From positions 19,861 through 83,860 of the forward strand of contig JABHNB010000001.1 of NCBI GenBank assembly GCA_018694115.1: a stretch of 64,000 nt of DNA, in the 5' to 3' direction. This document shows, one piece after another, positions 17,690-25,269 of the stretch; position 1 is the first letter of the stretch, and each line of letters starts with the position of its first letter. The notes beneath the pieces are model-generated. The model saw only the letters and a list, made by a program, of their open reading frames with translations. It ran no database searches and was not told the origin of the DNA. The position numbers were made by a program, and so were the translations under genes. The DNA is from an archaeon. Lineage in GTDB: Archaea; Nanobdellota; Nanobdellia; Pacearchaeales; GW2011-AR1.

Positions 17690-17754
17690 TACGTTATTAG
17701 AGTTGTAGAGTTTTTAGTGTTTTCTGTCACTAATCTGGGGACCCGTAATATCTA

Positions 17755-18216
17755 TTATCTTATCATCCTAACATCGTTCCTAGGCACACCAAAACGCCCC
17801 ATCAAATATTCTCTCGCTTCTACTTCATCCGGATGAAACTCGACAGATTTATCCAACGCATTCCATATTCTAACTCTCTCAAGATATCCTTCAAAAATTG
17901 CATGATTAGGAGTAACCAACCGAACTAACTCTAATTCAGAACAATGTGAAAAATCAAAAACCTTTCTATCACCAACCAATTTAAAACCATACGGATCAAC
18001 ACGGTTAATACTATCTGGAATTCCCAAACCCAAATAAGGAATAGGATTTTCTTCATTAGGCGACAAATACTGGGCCAAAAGAGAATGCCCTGCGCCAGAA
18101 CTACGAGCAATATCCTCCATCTTATCACTTGTAAACACCGGATTTTTCTCACAACCTCTAGCAAGAGTTTTAAGTAACCTCTCTGCAGAATCACCAGCGT
18201 TCCAGTCCTTATCCAT
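17755..18216 (-). CDS. Unknown 153-aa protein
   Basis: Soluble protein of mixed charge, not recognised. No membrane segment, signal peptide or clear catalytic motif. The start at 18216 is preceded by an AT-rich stretch (TATATATAA-like, 18235-18250) suitable as a TATA box, which supports this start and separate transcription. Confidence 0.6.
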   Translation of the reverse strand: MDKDWNAGDSAERLLKTLARGCEKNPVFTSDKMEDIARSSGAGHSLLAQYLSPNEENPIPYLGLGIPDSINRVDPYGFKLVGDRKVFDFSHCSELELVRLVTPNHAIFEGYLERVRIWNALDKSVEFHPDEVEAREYLMGRFGVPRNDVRMIR

Positions 18217-18264
18217 AAACCTAATGAAATTCCATTATATATAAATATTATTATACTCTATTTC

Positions 18265-19284
18265 TTATCTTATCCGACCCTCTTGCCAATCCCTAAGCAC
18301 TAACCTAGAAGTCCGATCAATGTCAACCTTTCCGCCCTTACCTAAGAACCCTTTCTTTTTGCCGAGTTCTTCGATTAAAACCTCTGGGTCTCCCTCAGCG
18401 TCGATACCATAGAAGCCTTCAATAATCTTGGAGTTCTTTTCGGCTTCGTCGATTACGGCTTGTTCTTTATCTGTGATTTTCTTAGGATCTTTAGGTGCTG
18501 GGGCGTTCATTAGATAATAAATTACATCTTCGGGATCTTTTACGTCGGAGTATGTTCTGCCACCTACTTTGACATCAGCTGCGAAGCTTTTTGTTTCTGT
18601 TGAGTATTTATCTGCAGGGATTACTCCGGGAGTGTCTAGAATAAGAATATCCTCTGATAGGCGGATCTTTTGCATACCTTTGGTGAAGCCTGCTTGTTTT
18701 GCGGTCTTGGCAGCACCCCTTCTTGTGATGAAATTGATTACGGAGCTCTTACCTGCATTGGGATAGCCAATTACTCCAACATGGATACGCCTTTTGCCTC
18801 CGAGGTCTTTGACTATTTCACCTTTTGTTCTTTTGGCCTTTCTATCTCGGGCTTTTTTATCTTCAATGACACTAAATTTACCCTTCTTTTCTTCTTTTGG
18901 GGCTTTGGTATCCTTTCTTGTTGCGAGGATTCTCTTAGCTTCCATCTTTATTCGGCTTTTGATATCTCTAAGTCCTGTTCCCTTGGTTGTAGAGGTAAAG
19001 ACATAGGGTTTCATCCACTGTGGGATTTGTTTTTCTAGCTCTTTTTTATCTACTAGATCTACTTTGTTAAAGACATAGATTAGAAGTTTTTTCTTCCTTA
19101 GGACATCTTCCTCTACAGTTATGTTTCTGGTCTCTTCGATGTATCTTGCGTCTAGGACTTCTAGGATTATATCTGAGATTCTAACTACGTCTTTCATAAC
19201 ATCGGGATATTTGCTCCGCTGTTTCTTAATTTTGGCAATTCGACCAGTATGCCTGGATCCGAATGAATATCTTACTCTTACCAT
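18265..19284 (-). CDS. Circularly permuted GTPase (NOG2/YlqF-like)
   Basis: 339 aa from ATG 19284, where the family-typical VRVRYSFGSRHTGRIAKI begins; a longer frame upstream would run through the promoter. G motifs are in permuted order: VFNKVDLVDKKEL (G4, ~residue 80), TSTTKGTG (G5), VIGYPNAGKSSVINF (G1, ~175), then LILDTPGVIP (G3). Such GTPases assist ribosome assembly. The middle has a basic linker. It faces away from the Fic gene; their shared upstream region contains the inverted repeat at 19356-19387. Confidence 0.9.
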   Translation of the reverse strand: MVRVRYSFGSRHTGRIAKIKKQRSKYPDVMKDVVRISDIILEVLDARYIEETRNITVEEDVLRKKKLLIYVFNKVDLVDKKELEKQIPQWMKPYVFTSTTKGTGLRDIKSRIKMEAKRILATRKDTKAPKEEKKGKFSVIEDKKARDRKAKRTKGEIVKDLGGKRRIHVGVIGYPNAGKSSVINFITRRGAAKTAKQAGFTKGMQKIRLSEDILILDTPGVIPADKYSTETKSFAADVKVGGRTYSDVKDPEDVIYYLMNAPAPKDPKKITDKEQAVIDEAEKNSKIIEGFYGIDAEGDPEVLIEELGKKKGFLGKGGKVDIDRTSRLVLRDWQEGRIR

Positions 19285-19355
19285 AATGTATTGAGGGGAA
19301 GGGAGTTTAAAAACTTGTATTAGTCGGAGGTCACATTTAAATATGGGAAATTGGG

Positions 19356-19387
19356 GGTGACCACAAGTAATATAAAGCGTGGTCACC
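19356..19387. repeat. Inverted repeat upstream of the Fic gene (copy 1)
   Basis: GGTGACCAC (19356-19364), 14-nt spacer, GTGGTCACC (19379-19387): perfect 9-bp arms. It ends 10 nt before the Fic ATG and overlaps the start site expected from a TATA-like TTTAAATAT at 19336-19344. It could be an operator or a hairpin in the mRNA leader. The same arms recur after the gene. Confidence 0.85.
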
Positions 19388-19397
19388 TAAATATATT

Positions 19398-20330
19398 ATG
19401 TTTATTGAAAAAAGAAAAGATGGGAAACAATATCTTGTTCATTCTTTTAGAGAAGGAAACAAAGTCAATAAAGTTAGAAAATTTTTAGGAAAAAACCTTT
19501 CTAAAAAAGAGCTTAATAAAAGAGAAGAGATTGCCAAGAGATTAATTTTAGAAGAGATTAATTTATACAAGATCATAGAGGATCCACTAAAAGTTGAACT
19601 GAGTAAGGAAGAAATTGAATTTATAAAAAATCTTCAAGAGAAAGAAAATCTAAAAGTTGTTCACTTATCCAAGGCACAATGGGAAAGGTTCTCAGAATTA
19701 TTTACCTATAATACCAATGCGATCGAAGGGAGTCAATTAACAGAAAGAGAAGTTGAAAATATATTGGAAGATAATGTTGCCCCAAAAGATGCCACAAAAG
19801 AAGATGTCGAGGAAACTTATGGGGTGAACGAGGCAATAGAATTTATTAGATCAACTAAAGATCATCTATCAATTGACTTAATAAAAGAATTACATAAAAT
19901 TGTTTTTAAGAAATCAAAAAGCTTTGCGGGTAATTTTAGAAAAGAAGGTGAAGATGTAGTCATAATGGATGGAAATCGGAGGATTGTTCATCATGGGGCA
20001 CCTCCGGAAAGGGTTTCTTATCTTTTGAGGAAATTAATTCAATGGTATGCCAAAAATAAGAAAAAATATCCTGCACTTATTTTAGCAACTGTCGTTCATA
20101 ATCAATTTGAAAACATTCACCCATTTGCAGATGGCAATGGAAGGGTTGGGAGATTACTCCTCAATAATATTTTAATAAAAAATAAGTTGCCTCCGGTAGA
20201 TATTAGTTTGAAAAATAGATTTGAATACTACGAAACGCTCCAGGAATATGAGAATAAAAATAATTTAAGGCCATCAATAGATTTAATCATAAAAGAATAC
20301 AAGAGGATCAAAAAGCTTTCTAAGAAATAG
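19398..20330 (+). CDS. Fic/DOC-family AMP-transferase-like protein
   Basis: 310 aa. HPFADGNGRVGR (~residues 237-248) is the full Fic active motif with the catalytic His. TNAIEGSQLTEREV (~110) is the Fic N-terminal segment. The first 60 residues (FIEKRKDGKQYLVHSFREG) are an extra domain common in archaeal Fic proteins, and a short helical tail ends the protein. Fic enzymes attach AMP or another nucleotide part to proteins and often serve as toxins or regulators. No antitoxin gene is adjacent. The gene is exactly bracketed by two copies of the same inverted repeat. Confidence 0.9.
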   Translation: MFIEKRKDGKQYLVHSFREGNKVNKVRKFLGKNLSKKELNKREEIAKRLILEEINLYKIIEDPLKVELSKEEIEFIKNLQEKENLKVVHLSKAQWERFSELFTYNTNAIEGSQLTEREVENILEDNVAPKDATKEDVEETYGVNEAIEFIRSTKDHLSIDLIKELHKIVFKKSKSFAGNFRKEGEDVVIMDGNRRIVHHGAPPERVSYLLRKLIQWYAKNKKKYPALILATVVHNQFENIHPFADGNGRVGRLLLNNILIKNKLPPVDISLKNRFEYYETLQEYENKNNLRPSIDLIIKEYKRIKKLSKK

Positions 20331-20359
20331 GTGACCACTGCTTAGTTATTGTGGTCACC
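20330..20359. repeat. Inverted repeat downstream of the Fic gene (copy 2)
   Basis: GGTGACCAC (20330-20338), 12-nt spacer, GTGGTCACC (20351-20359). The first base is the last base of the Fic stop codon. The arms are identical to the copy before the gene while the spacer differs, so the arms appear to be under selection or recently copied. Confidence 0.85.
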
Positions 20360-20386
20360 TGAATTGCTGTTGCGAGACATCTTTCT

Positions 20387-20935
20387 TCATACGCAACTTC
20401 TTATTTTTTTAGCTCCAGAATGTTTTTGTCTTTTCTCTTTGATTTCTTTTAGTATCGCATTGATTACTTGTTTGAGGGATTTGTCGCTGGTATCAATTAA
20501 GATATCTTCTTTATCTAGATTTTTTAATCCTTCTTTTGATTGATCAATAAAATGTTTCTTTGGCATTGTATCTTTTTTTCTTGCTTTATTCCTCTTTAGT
20601 GCATTTTCTAGATTAACGTCTAAGAAGAAAGAGTAAATCTTGTAATTATGTTTCTTTAGATAATCTTTTAGATATTTCTTGACTGTGGATTGTTTGGATT
20701 CTTGCAATACGAAATTTATTGCACCAATTTTCTTTATTGCTTCTCGCATAATATGGTATGTTGCAGATTTTGCTACCTTGTTGTGCCGACGATCTTTAAG
20801 ATTTAATGGTTCAAACATCTCTTTTATTTTCCAGATGTCTACGAAGGCAAAGTTTGGAAGGACTTTTGCTAGTTCAAAAGAAATGGTAGTTTTCCCAGCA
20901 CCGCTCTTACCTCTGATTATCACAATCTTTTTCAT
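20387..20935 (-). CDS. P-loop kinase-like protein
   Basis: 182 aa from ATG 20935 (MKKIVIIRG); a longer frame to 20980 is less likely because the P-loop would then lie unusually far in. IIRGKSGAGKTTISFEL is Walker A at residues ~4-20, FAFVDIWKIKEMF the acceptor-binding region and IYSFFLDVNLENALKRNKARKK a lid-like basic helix. Resembles zeta-toxin/AAA_33-type small-molecule or nucleotide kinases. Convergent with the Fic gene. Confidence 0.75.
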   Translation of the reverse strand: MKKIVIIRGKSGAGKTTISFELAKVLPNFAFVDIWKIKEMFEPLNLKDRRHNKVAKSATYHIMREAIKKIGAINFVLQESKQSTVKKYLKDYLKKHNYKIYSFFLDVNLENALKRNKARKKDTMPKKHFIDQSKEGLKNLDKEDILIDTSDKSLKQVINAILKEIKEKRQKHSGAKKIRSCV

Positions 20936-21038
20936 ATTTAAGGTATGTTGGAAGTAGTTTAAATAATTATTGAAGATCACTTGGCATATATACGAAGATT
21001 TAAAAGGATTAACTTACTAAAAAGATTAATTAAGTCCG

Positions 21039-21060
21039 TGGGGATAGGAAACTAACCCCA
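21039..21060 (+). other. GNRA-capped hairpin upstream of the DUF4258 gene
   Basis: TGGGGATAG, GAAA, CTAACCCCA: a 9-bp stem with one mismatch closed by a GAAA tetraloop, in the 180-nt gap before 21116. It could be part of a leader or a small RNA. It is not followed by a T-run, so a terminator is unlikely. Confidence 0.4.
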
Positions 21061-21115
21061 TGATAGGTTCTTAACTCTTAATAAACTACTTAAATCCTCC
21101 AACCTTGGAGGAATT

Positions 21116-21454
21116 ATGGTCTTCGAACATTCCGTAGATGAGAAGATAAGCAAGAAAAAATTCTCTTCTATGATTTCTAAATTTGATATTGAAGATATTG
21201 AGGTAACGGACCATGCATTATTTAGGTTAAATGAAAAACAAAGAAAGGTATACTCTGGGGATATTTTGAAGAAGATGATTATAGAGAAAGAGCCTATAGA
21301 AATATGTAAGCAAATGAATGATAATTTGGCAATTATTTATTTTTTTGAGAATAATAGAAAAATAAAGATCCTAATAAGAATATCTTCTAATAAGATTTAT
21401 ATAGTTACTTTCTATATATTAAATAGGGAACAGGAGGAGAAGGTTGGAAAATGA
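21116..21454 (+). CDS. DUF4258-like putative toxin
   Basis: 112 aa. EVTDHALFRLNEKQRKVYSGDILKKMI is the helix typical of DUF4258 proteins, followed by a beta sheet (LAIIYFFENNRKIKILIRISSNKIYIVTFYIL). These are RelE/BrnT-like small proteins, often the toxin of a toxin-antitoxin pair. The next gene, DUF2283, overlaps by 4 nt (ATGA), the usual arrangement of such a pair. Confidence 0.7.
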   Translation: MVFEHSVDEKISKKKFSSMISKFDIEDIEVTDHALFRLNEKQRKVYSGDILKKMIIEKEPIEICKQMNDNLAIIYFFENNRKIKILIRISSNKIYIVTFYILNREQEEKVGK

Positions 21455-21825
21455 AAGGAATTAGAAAATTAAAGGGATCCGGGAAAATAGACTATGATCA
21501 GGTAAATGATATTCTCTTTTTTAAGGTAGATGGGAGAGAGTATTCTCATTCTGTGGAATTACTAGGATATGTTATTGATTTAGACACTGAAGGATTTGTA
21601 GTAGGCTTACAGATATTTGATGCTTCAAGGTACTTTAATATCCCCAAAATAGCCCTAAGACAAGTTAATGAATGGAATTTTGAAGCCTCACTTATTGATG
21701 GCGTTTTACAAGTTAAACTATCTTTCAATCTAGTTATTCGTAATAGAATTGTTGAAAAAAGTCCGATTTTGGTTCAAAAAATTGAGCAACCCCTTCCAAA
21801 TTCTAGAATGATGTGTGTTGCTTAG
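21451..21825 (+). CDS. DUF2283-family putative antitoxin
   Basis: 124 aa. KIDYDQVNDILFFKVDGREYSHSVEL and YVIDLDTEGFVVGLQIFDAS are hallmarks of DUF2283, a small beta-rich family frequently encoded beside DUF4258 proteins. Here it follows that gene with ATGA overlap. The C-terminal ~35 residues are extra. An antitoxin role is inferred from gene pairing only. Confidence 0.75.
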   Translation: MKGIRKLKGSGKIDYDQVNDILFFKVDGREYSHSVELLGYVIDLDTEGFVVGLQIFDASRYFNIPKIALRQVNEWNFEASLIDGVLQVKLSFNLVIRNRIVEKSPILVQKIEQPLPNSRMMCVA

Positions 21826-21839
21826 AGATAACTAGGCCC

Positions 21840-21864
21840 AGGTTGCTGCGGTTGAAGATCACTT
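21840..21864. repeat. Repeat pair at the end of the TrmB gene
   Basis: AGGTTGCTGCGGTTG (21840-21854) recurs exactly at 25285-25299, with most of the six bases before it also shared. The overlapping TTGAAGATCACTT (21852-21864) recurs exactly at 20970-20982, so the two copies flank the DUF4258/DUF2283 pair. Both are at or near ends of minus-strand genes. Confidence 0.6.
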
Positions 21865-22608
21865 AGCTTGTTTCCATAGAAGTTCAAAGTGTTTCTTGTA
21901 ATTGTTAACGATATCAACATTTCTTATTGCGAAGCAAAGGGGATTCTTTCCAAAAACTAATATGCCGACTTCTTCATCATTGAAATCGATTGCCACTGGA
22001 GTTGTTAATTCTTTTGGGAGAACTTTAACCTGAGTAATCTTGGATTTTGTTCTTTCTTGAGCATACATTCTTGCATCATTATTATAGAGAATTTTGTATT
22101 TTATTCCTCTTTTAATTCTTCTTTTATGCCATTCAATGTAATAGGGGTTTAGAGCTTCGTTACCTTGTATGGGGGCACCCATCGTGTAGATTGTTTGGCC
22201 CTTCTTAGAATTTTTTAATAATCTTTCAGTAAAGGTCTTGATTCCCTTAATTCCTTGTAAGATTTCTGCTTGTTGCTTTACTTCATGAGATTCAAAGATA
22301 TTCTGTAGTGAAGGAAGAAGATTGTTGAGCTCTTTCTTTTTGCTTTCAAGCTCTTTTTCTTGCTCTTGGATGTTATGTTTAAGCATTTCGGGGGATTTTG
22401 CCTCAAAGCTTCTTCGATTATTCTCAATTACTACTCCAATAAGGCCTTTTTTGTTTAATCTATCTAGGATATTGTAAACTTTAGAATTGGAGACATGTGC
22501 TTCCTTGATGATATCCCCAATTGTAGATTTCCCAATTCTAAGTAGTGTTAGGTATACTCTTGATTCTCCTTCGGTTAATCCAAATTTTTCAAGTGTTTTT
22601 GCATCCAT
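21859..22608 (-). CDS. TrmB-family transcriptional regulator
   Basis: 249 aa. An N-terminal winged helix (FGLTEGESRVYLTLLRIGKSTIGDIIKEAHVSNSKVYNILDRLNKKGLI, residues 9-57, quoted here only to locate it by its ends FGLTEG and KKGLI) is followed by a coiled coil (~70-105) and an effector domain (IYTMGAPIQGNEALN...YNNDARMYAQER), the TrmB layout. It is divergent from the NadE operon with a ~90-nt shared upstream region, so that operon is a plausible target. Confidence 0.9.
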   Translation of the reverse strand: MDAKTLEKFGLTEGESRVYLTLLRIGKSTIGDIIKEAHVSNSKVYNILDRLNKKGLIGVVIENNRRSFEAKSPEMLKHNIQEQEKELESKKKELNNLLPSLQNIFESHEVKQQAEILQGIKGIKTFTERLLKNSKKGQTIYTMGAPIQGNEALNPYYIEWHKRRIKRGIKYKILYNNDARMYAQERTKSKITQVKVLPKELTTPVAIDFNDEEVGILVFGKNPLCFAIRNVDIVNNYKKHFELLWKQAK

Positions 22609-22671
22609 GATATTAGATGTTTTGATGTTATTTAAAGTTTATTGTTTCGCCCCACCCGGGAGGGGAGAATG

Positions 22672-22680
22672 TTTATATAT
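22672..22680 (+). promoter_or_regulatory. TATA box of the NadE operon
   Basis: TTTATATAT centred 25 nt before ATG 22701, which fits a leaderless archaeal transcript. A GC-rich CCCACCCGGGAGGGG palindrome-like stretch just upstream (22650-22666) may be a regulator site. Confidence 0.55.
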
Positions 22681-22700
22681 GAAAGTAATGTTACTATTAT

Positions 22701-23504
22701 ATGGTAATGAAAGACACACAAATACAAGACATTGAAAACAAAATATTGGATTCGATAAAAAAAGTAGCAAAAGACAAATCCGTAATTATTGGATTAAGTG
22801 GGGGAATTGATTCTTCCATTGTTTGCGCTTTGGCAGTTAAGGCTCTTGGGAAAGAAAGAGTTAAAGTGCTAACTGTGAAAAATTCGCGATATTCTGCTGA
22901 AGGATTGGCTATGGCGCGTGAGCTTGCTAAGGGTTATGGGCTTGAAATTCATGAAGTAAATTCGGAAATTCTTTCTAAACAGGCTATTGGGGCCTTAGGC
23001 ATAGATCCAGAGAATGTTCTTGAATCATCCACCCTGGATGCAAGGATTTGTGATATTATGATCAAGACCGTGGCAAGCAAAGAAAATCGGATATATCTTG
23101 GAACGATTAATGGGACTGAAAGGTTAACTGGATGGTATCCTAAGGGAGATTTGGTTGGAGATTTTTGTCCTATCGGGGGATTGTTGAAAGAACAAGAGAG
23201 GGAATTGGCGAATCATATGGGGCTAGGATATTTGAATGAAACAATTTCTTCTGATGCTGCGAAAGTTTGTTCCGGCTGTGGAGAACTACCCGAGTTTAAG
23301 GGTATTCCTTATGAAGTTTTGGACAAGATTTTATTGATATATGAAATCTCCAGGGGTGATGAGCTAGCAGGGAGCCTTAGAGGATCTGGAATCAAGAAGG
23401 ATGTTTATTCAAAAATTATTAATCGAGTGATGTTTGCGGATCATAAAAATGATGTTTTTCCAGATTATTGTAAAATAAATTTTCCTGGAGGAGTAAAAAG
23501 ATGA
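22701..23504 (+). CDS. nadE: NAD+ synthase
   Basis: 267 aa, near the usual length of the ammonia-dependent enzyme. VIIGLSGGIDSSIVCALAVKAL (~residues 28-49) is the PP-loop that binds ATP. LGTINGTERLTGWYPKGDLVGDFCPIGGL (around 130-160) is the conserved substrate region, and VCSGCGEL contains a CxxC pair. It converts deamido-NAD to NAD. First gene of an operon; the following reductase-like gene overlaps by 4 nt, which links pyridine-nucleotide synthesis with an NAD(P)H enzyme. Confidence 0.9.
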   Translation: MVMKDTQIQDIENKILDSIKKVAKDKSVIIGLSGGIDSSIVCALAVKALGKERVKVLTVKNSRYSAEGLAMARELAKGYGLEIHEVNSEILSKQAIGALGIDPENVLESSTLDARICDIMIKTVASKENRIYLGTINGTERLTGWYPKGDLVGDFCPIGGLLKEQERELANHMGLGYLNETISSDAAKVCSGCGELPEFKGIPYEVLDKILLIYEISRGDELAGSLRGSGIKKDVYSKIINRVMFADHKNDVFPDYCKINFPGGVKR

Positions 23505-24463
23505 AAAGAATATATGACACTATAGTTATTGGCGCAGGTCCTGCAGGTACTTCAGCTGCATGCTATGCAAAAAGATATGGGTTAGACACTCTCTTGATTT
23601 CTCCAAATATTGGCGGGCAAGTGAATTTTACAAAGAAAATCTTTTCAAATACTGCCGCAGGACATGGTATTTCCTCAAGTGTTTTAGTAAAGAGATATGA
23701 AGACTCATTAAATAAAGAAAATGTTAATATTGTTTCTCAGAAAGTAATTGATATTTCAAAAGAAAATGAGTATTATGTTATAAAAACAGACGACGATCAA
23801 ATTTTTTATTCAAAAACGATAATTCTTGCAATTGGAAGAGGCCCTAAGAAAATTTCTCTTCCATTTGATGAATCTGTTAAGGATAAAACTGTAAATTATT
23901 TTACTGATTTTCCATTTAGAAAGTTCGAAGATAAAAAGAAGATTCTTCTTGTTGGAGGCGGTTATTGTGGGTTGGATACTGCCGAGGAGTTGAAAGATGT
24001 TTGTGAGGAAATAATCATGATTGAAAGAACAAATAAACTTGGTGGGAACAGTAGGCGGCAGGAGGAGATTAAGAATTGCAAGAATGTTAAGATACTTATG
24101 AATACTAATTTGGAAAAGATTCATGAAATAAATGATCAGAAATTTGCGAGGTTAAATGTTGGCGGAGAGATAAAAGAAATGGGGATCGACGGCATATTTG
24201 TTGCAGTAGGAACTAGTCCTGCGACTAATTTTCTGAATAAATTTGAGAAAAACAATCAAAACGAATTGGTAATAAGTCTGTCCAAGGAAAAAGGAAAAAT
24301 GTATATGACTTCTCAGGAAGGAATTTTTGCCTGCGGGGACTGTAATGATATGCCTGCTAAGGGTTTTGAACCTTTATCAGTTGGAGAAGGAATTCAGTGT
24401 GCAAAAACTGTTTGCAATTATTTGGAAAGCGCCACAATTAAACCTGGAAAATTGGAGGAATAA
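23501..24463 (+). CDS. Thioredoxin-reductase-like flavoprotein lacking the redox CxxC
   Basis: 320 aa. VIGAGPAGTSAACYAKRYG (~8-26) binds FAD, VGGGYCGLDTAEELK (~150) binds NAD(P)H and GIFACGDCNDMP (~275) is the C-terminal FAD motif. Where thioredoxin reductases carry CATC, this protein reads VNYFTDFPFRKFEDK, so the active disulfide is missing. It is therefore more like ferredoxin/flavodoxin-NADP+ reductase-type members of the family, and its acceptor is unknown. Coupled to nadE upstream and 1 nt from the next gene. Confidence 0.85.
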   Translation: MKRIYDTIVIGAGPAGTSAACYAKRYGLDTLLISPNIGGQVNFTKKIFSNTAAGHGISSSVLVKRYEDSLNKENVNIVSQKVIDISKENEYYVIKTDDDQIFYSKTIILAIGRGPKKISLPFDESVKDKTVNYFTDFPFRKFEDKKKILLVGGGYCGLDTAEELKDVCEEIIMIERTNKLGGNSRRQEEIKNCKNVKILMNTNLEKIHEINDQKFARLNVGGEIKEMGIDGIFVAVGTSPATNFLNKFEKNNQNELVISLSKEKGKMYMTSQEGIFACGDCNDMPAKGFEPLSVGEGIQCAKTVCNYLESATIKPGKLEE

Positions 24464-24464
24464 G

Positions 24465-25259
24465 ATGGCAATGGAAAGAATAAAACTGCATGAAAATAAA
24501 AAATTTGTAACGGTAGAACATGAAGGATCAAAGATAGATTTTTCATTGAAACCTTATACAGGTAATTTCTATGAGGTAAAGGAGAAAATCGAAAGAGATT
24601 GGTTAAGAGTGCCCACTCTTCAAGAAATTGTTTCTCTTATGTCTGCAGCTCCAGAAGTAATTGAGGAATTAAATGGCTCTAGAATTTTTGGTTATTCTGC
24701 ACTTAGATATTTTACTGGCGGAAAAAAACATGGGGATGGGGAATTTGTATATATCCAGGATGATGCTTCAAATATAACACCAAGATCTAAAAACTGCAAA
24801 AGAGGGAATTTTTTAAGATATAATCCGGAAGCAAGGGAACTAAAATATGGTAGGTGGGGGAAACACCCCGTACAGCATTATATAACCGATAATGTGTGGG
24901 ATAAGGAGCAAGCCTTTTTGGAAGATCTACTTGAGGAAACAGCACATGAGAAAATTAGAAATTTTGCTAAAAAGCAAACCCACTATAAATCCATTTTAGC
25001 TAATAGCGCAATAATCAACAATCTTTATACAGAAAGCGGAAGTATTTATATTCCTCTCCTAGAGGTTGGTACTGGAGTAATTAGGGGGGAAAAGACCCAT
25101 GTAGGATGGGGAATATATGATGAGGGGGAACTTTATGATGTTAAACAGTTAGAGGTATACTTGGCAGAATTGGACCCCAATGGAGATTTTTATTCAAGAA
25201 TAAAATGTAAGCCCTTGAAAACACCCGTATCTTTTGGTGTCAGACCTGAGAACCAATAA
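24465..25259 (+). CDS. Unknown 264-aa protein in the nadE operon
   Basis: Start chosen at ATG 24465, 1 nt after the previous stop and preceded by GGAGGAATAAG. A soluble protein, not recognised; it contains RVPTLQEIVSLM, FGYSALRYFTGG and a C-terminal GVRPENQ. Aromatic residues and Gly are frequent. Its place behind NAD synthase and a flavoprotein suggests a role in nicotinamide-nucleotide or redox metabolism, but the sequence gives no direct sign. Confidence 0.7.
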   Translation: MAMERIKLHENKKFVTVEHEGSKIDFSLKPYTGNFYEVKEKIERDWLRVPTLQEIVSLMSAAPEVIEELNGSRIFGYSALRYFTGGKKHGDGEFVYIQDDASNITPRSKNCKRGNFLRYNPEARELKYGRWGKHPVQHYITDNVWDKEQAFLEDLLEETAHEKIRNFAKKQTHYKSILANSAIINNLYTESGSIYIPLLEVGTGVIRGEKTHVGWGIYDEGELYDVKQLEVYLAELDPNGDFYSRIKCKPLKTPVSFGVRPENQ

Positions 25260-25269
25260 CTTAGGCGTT

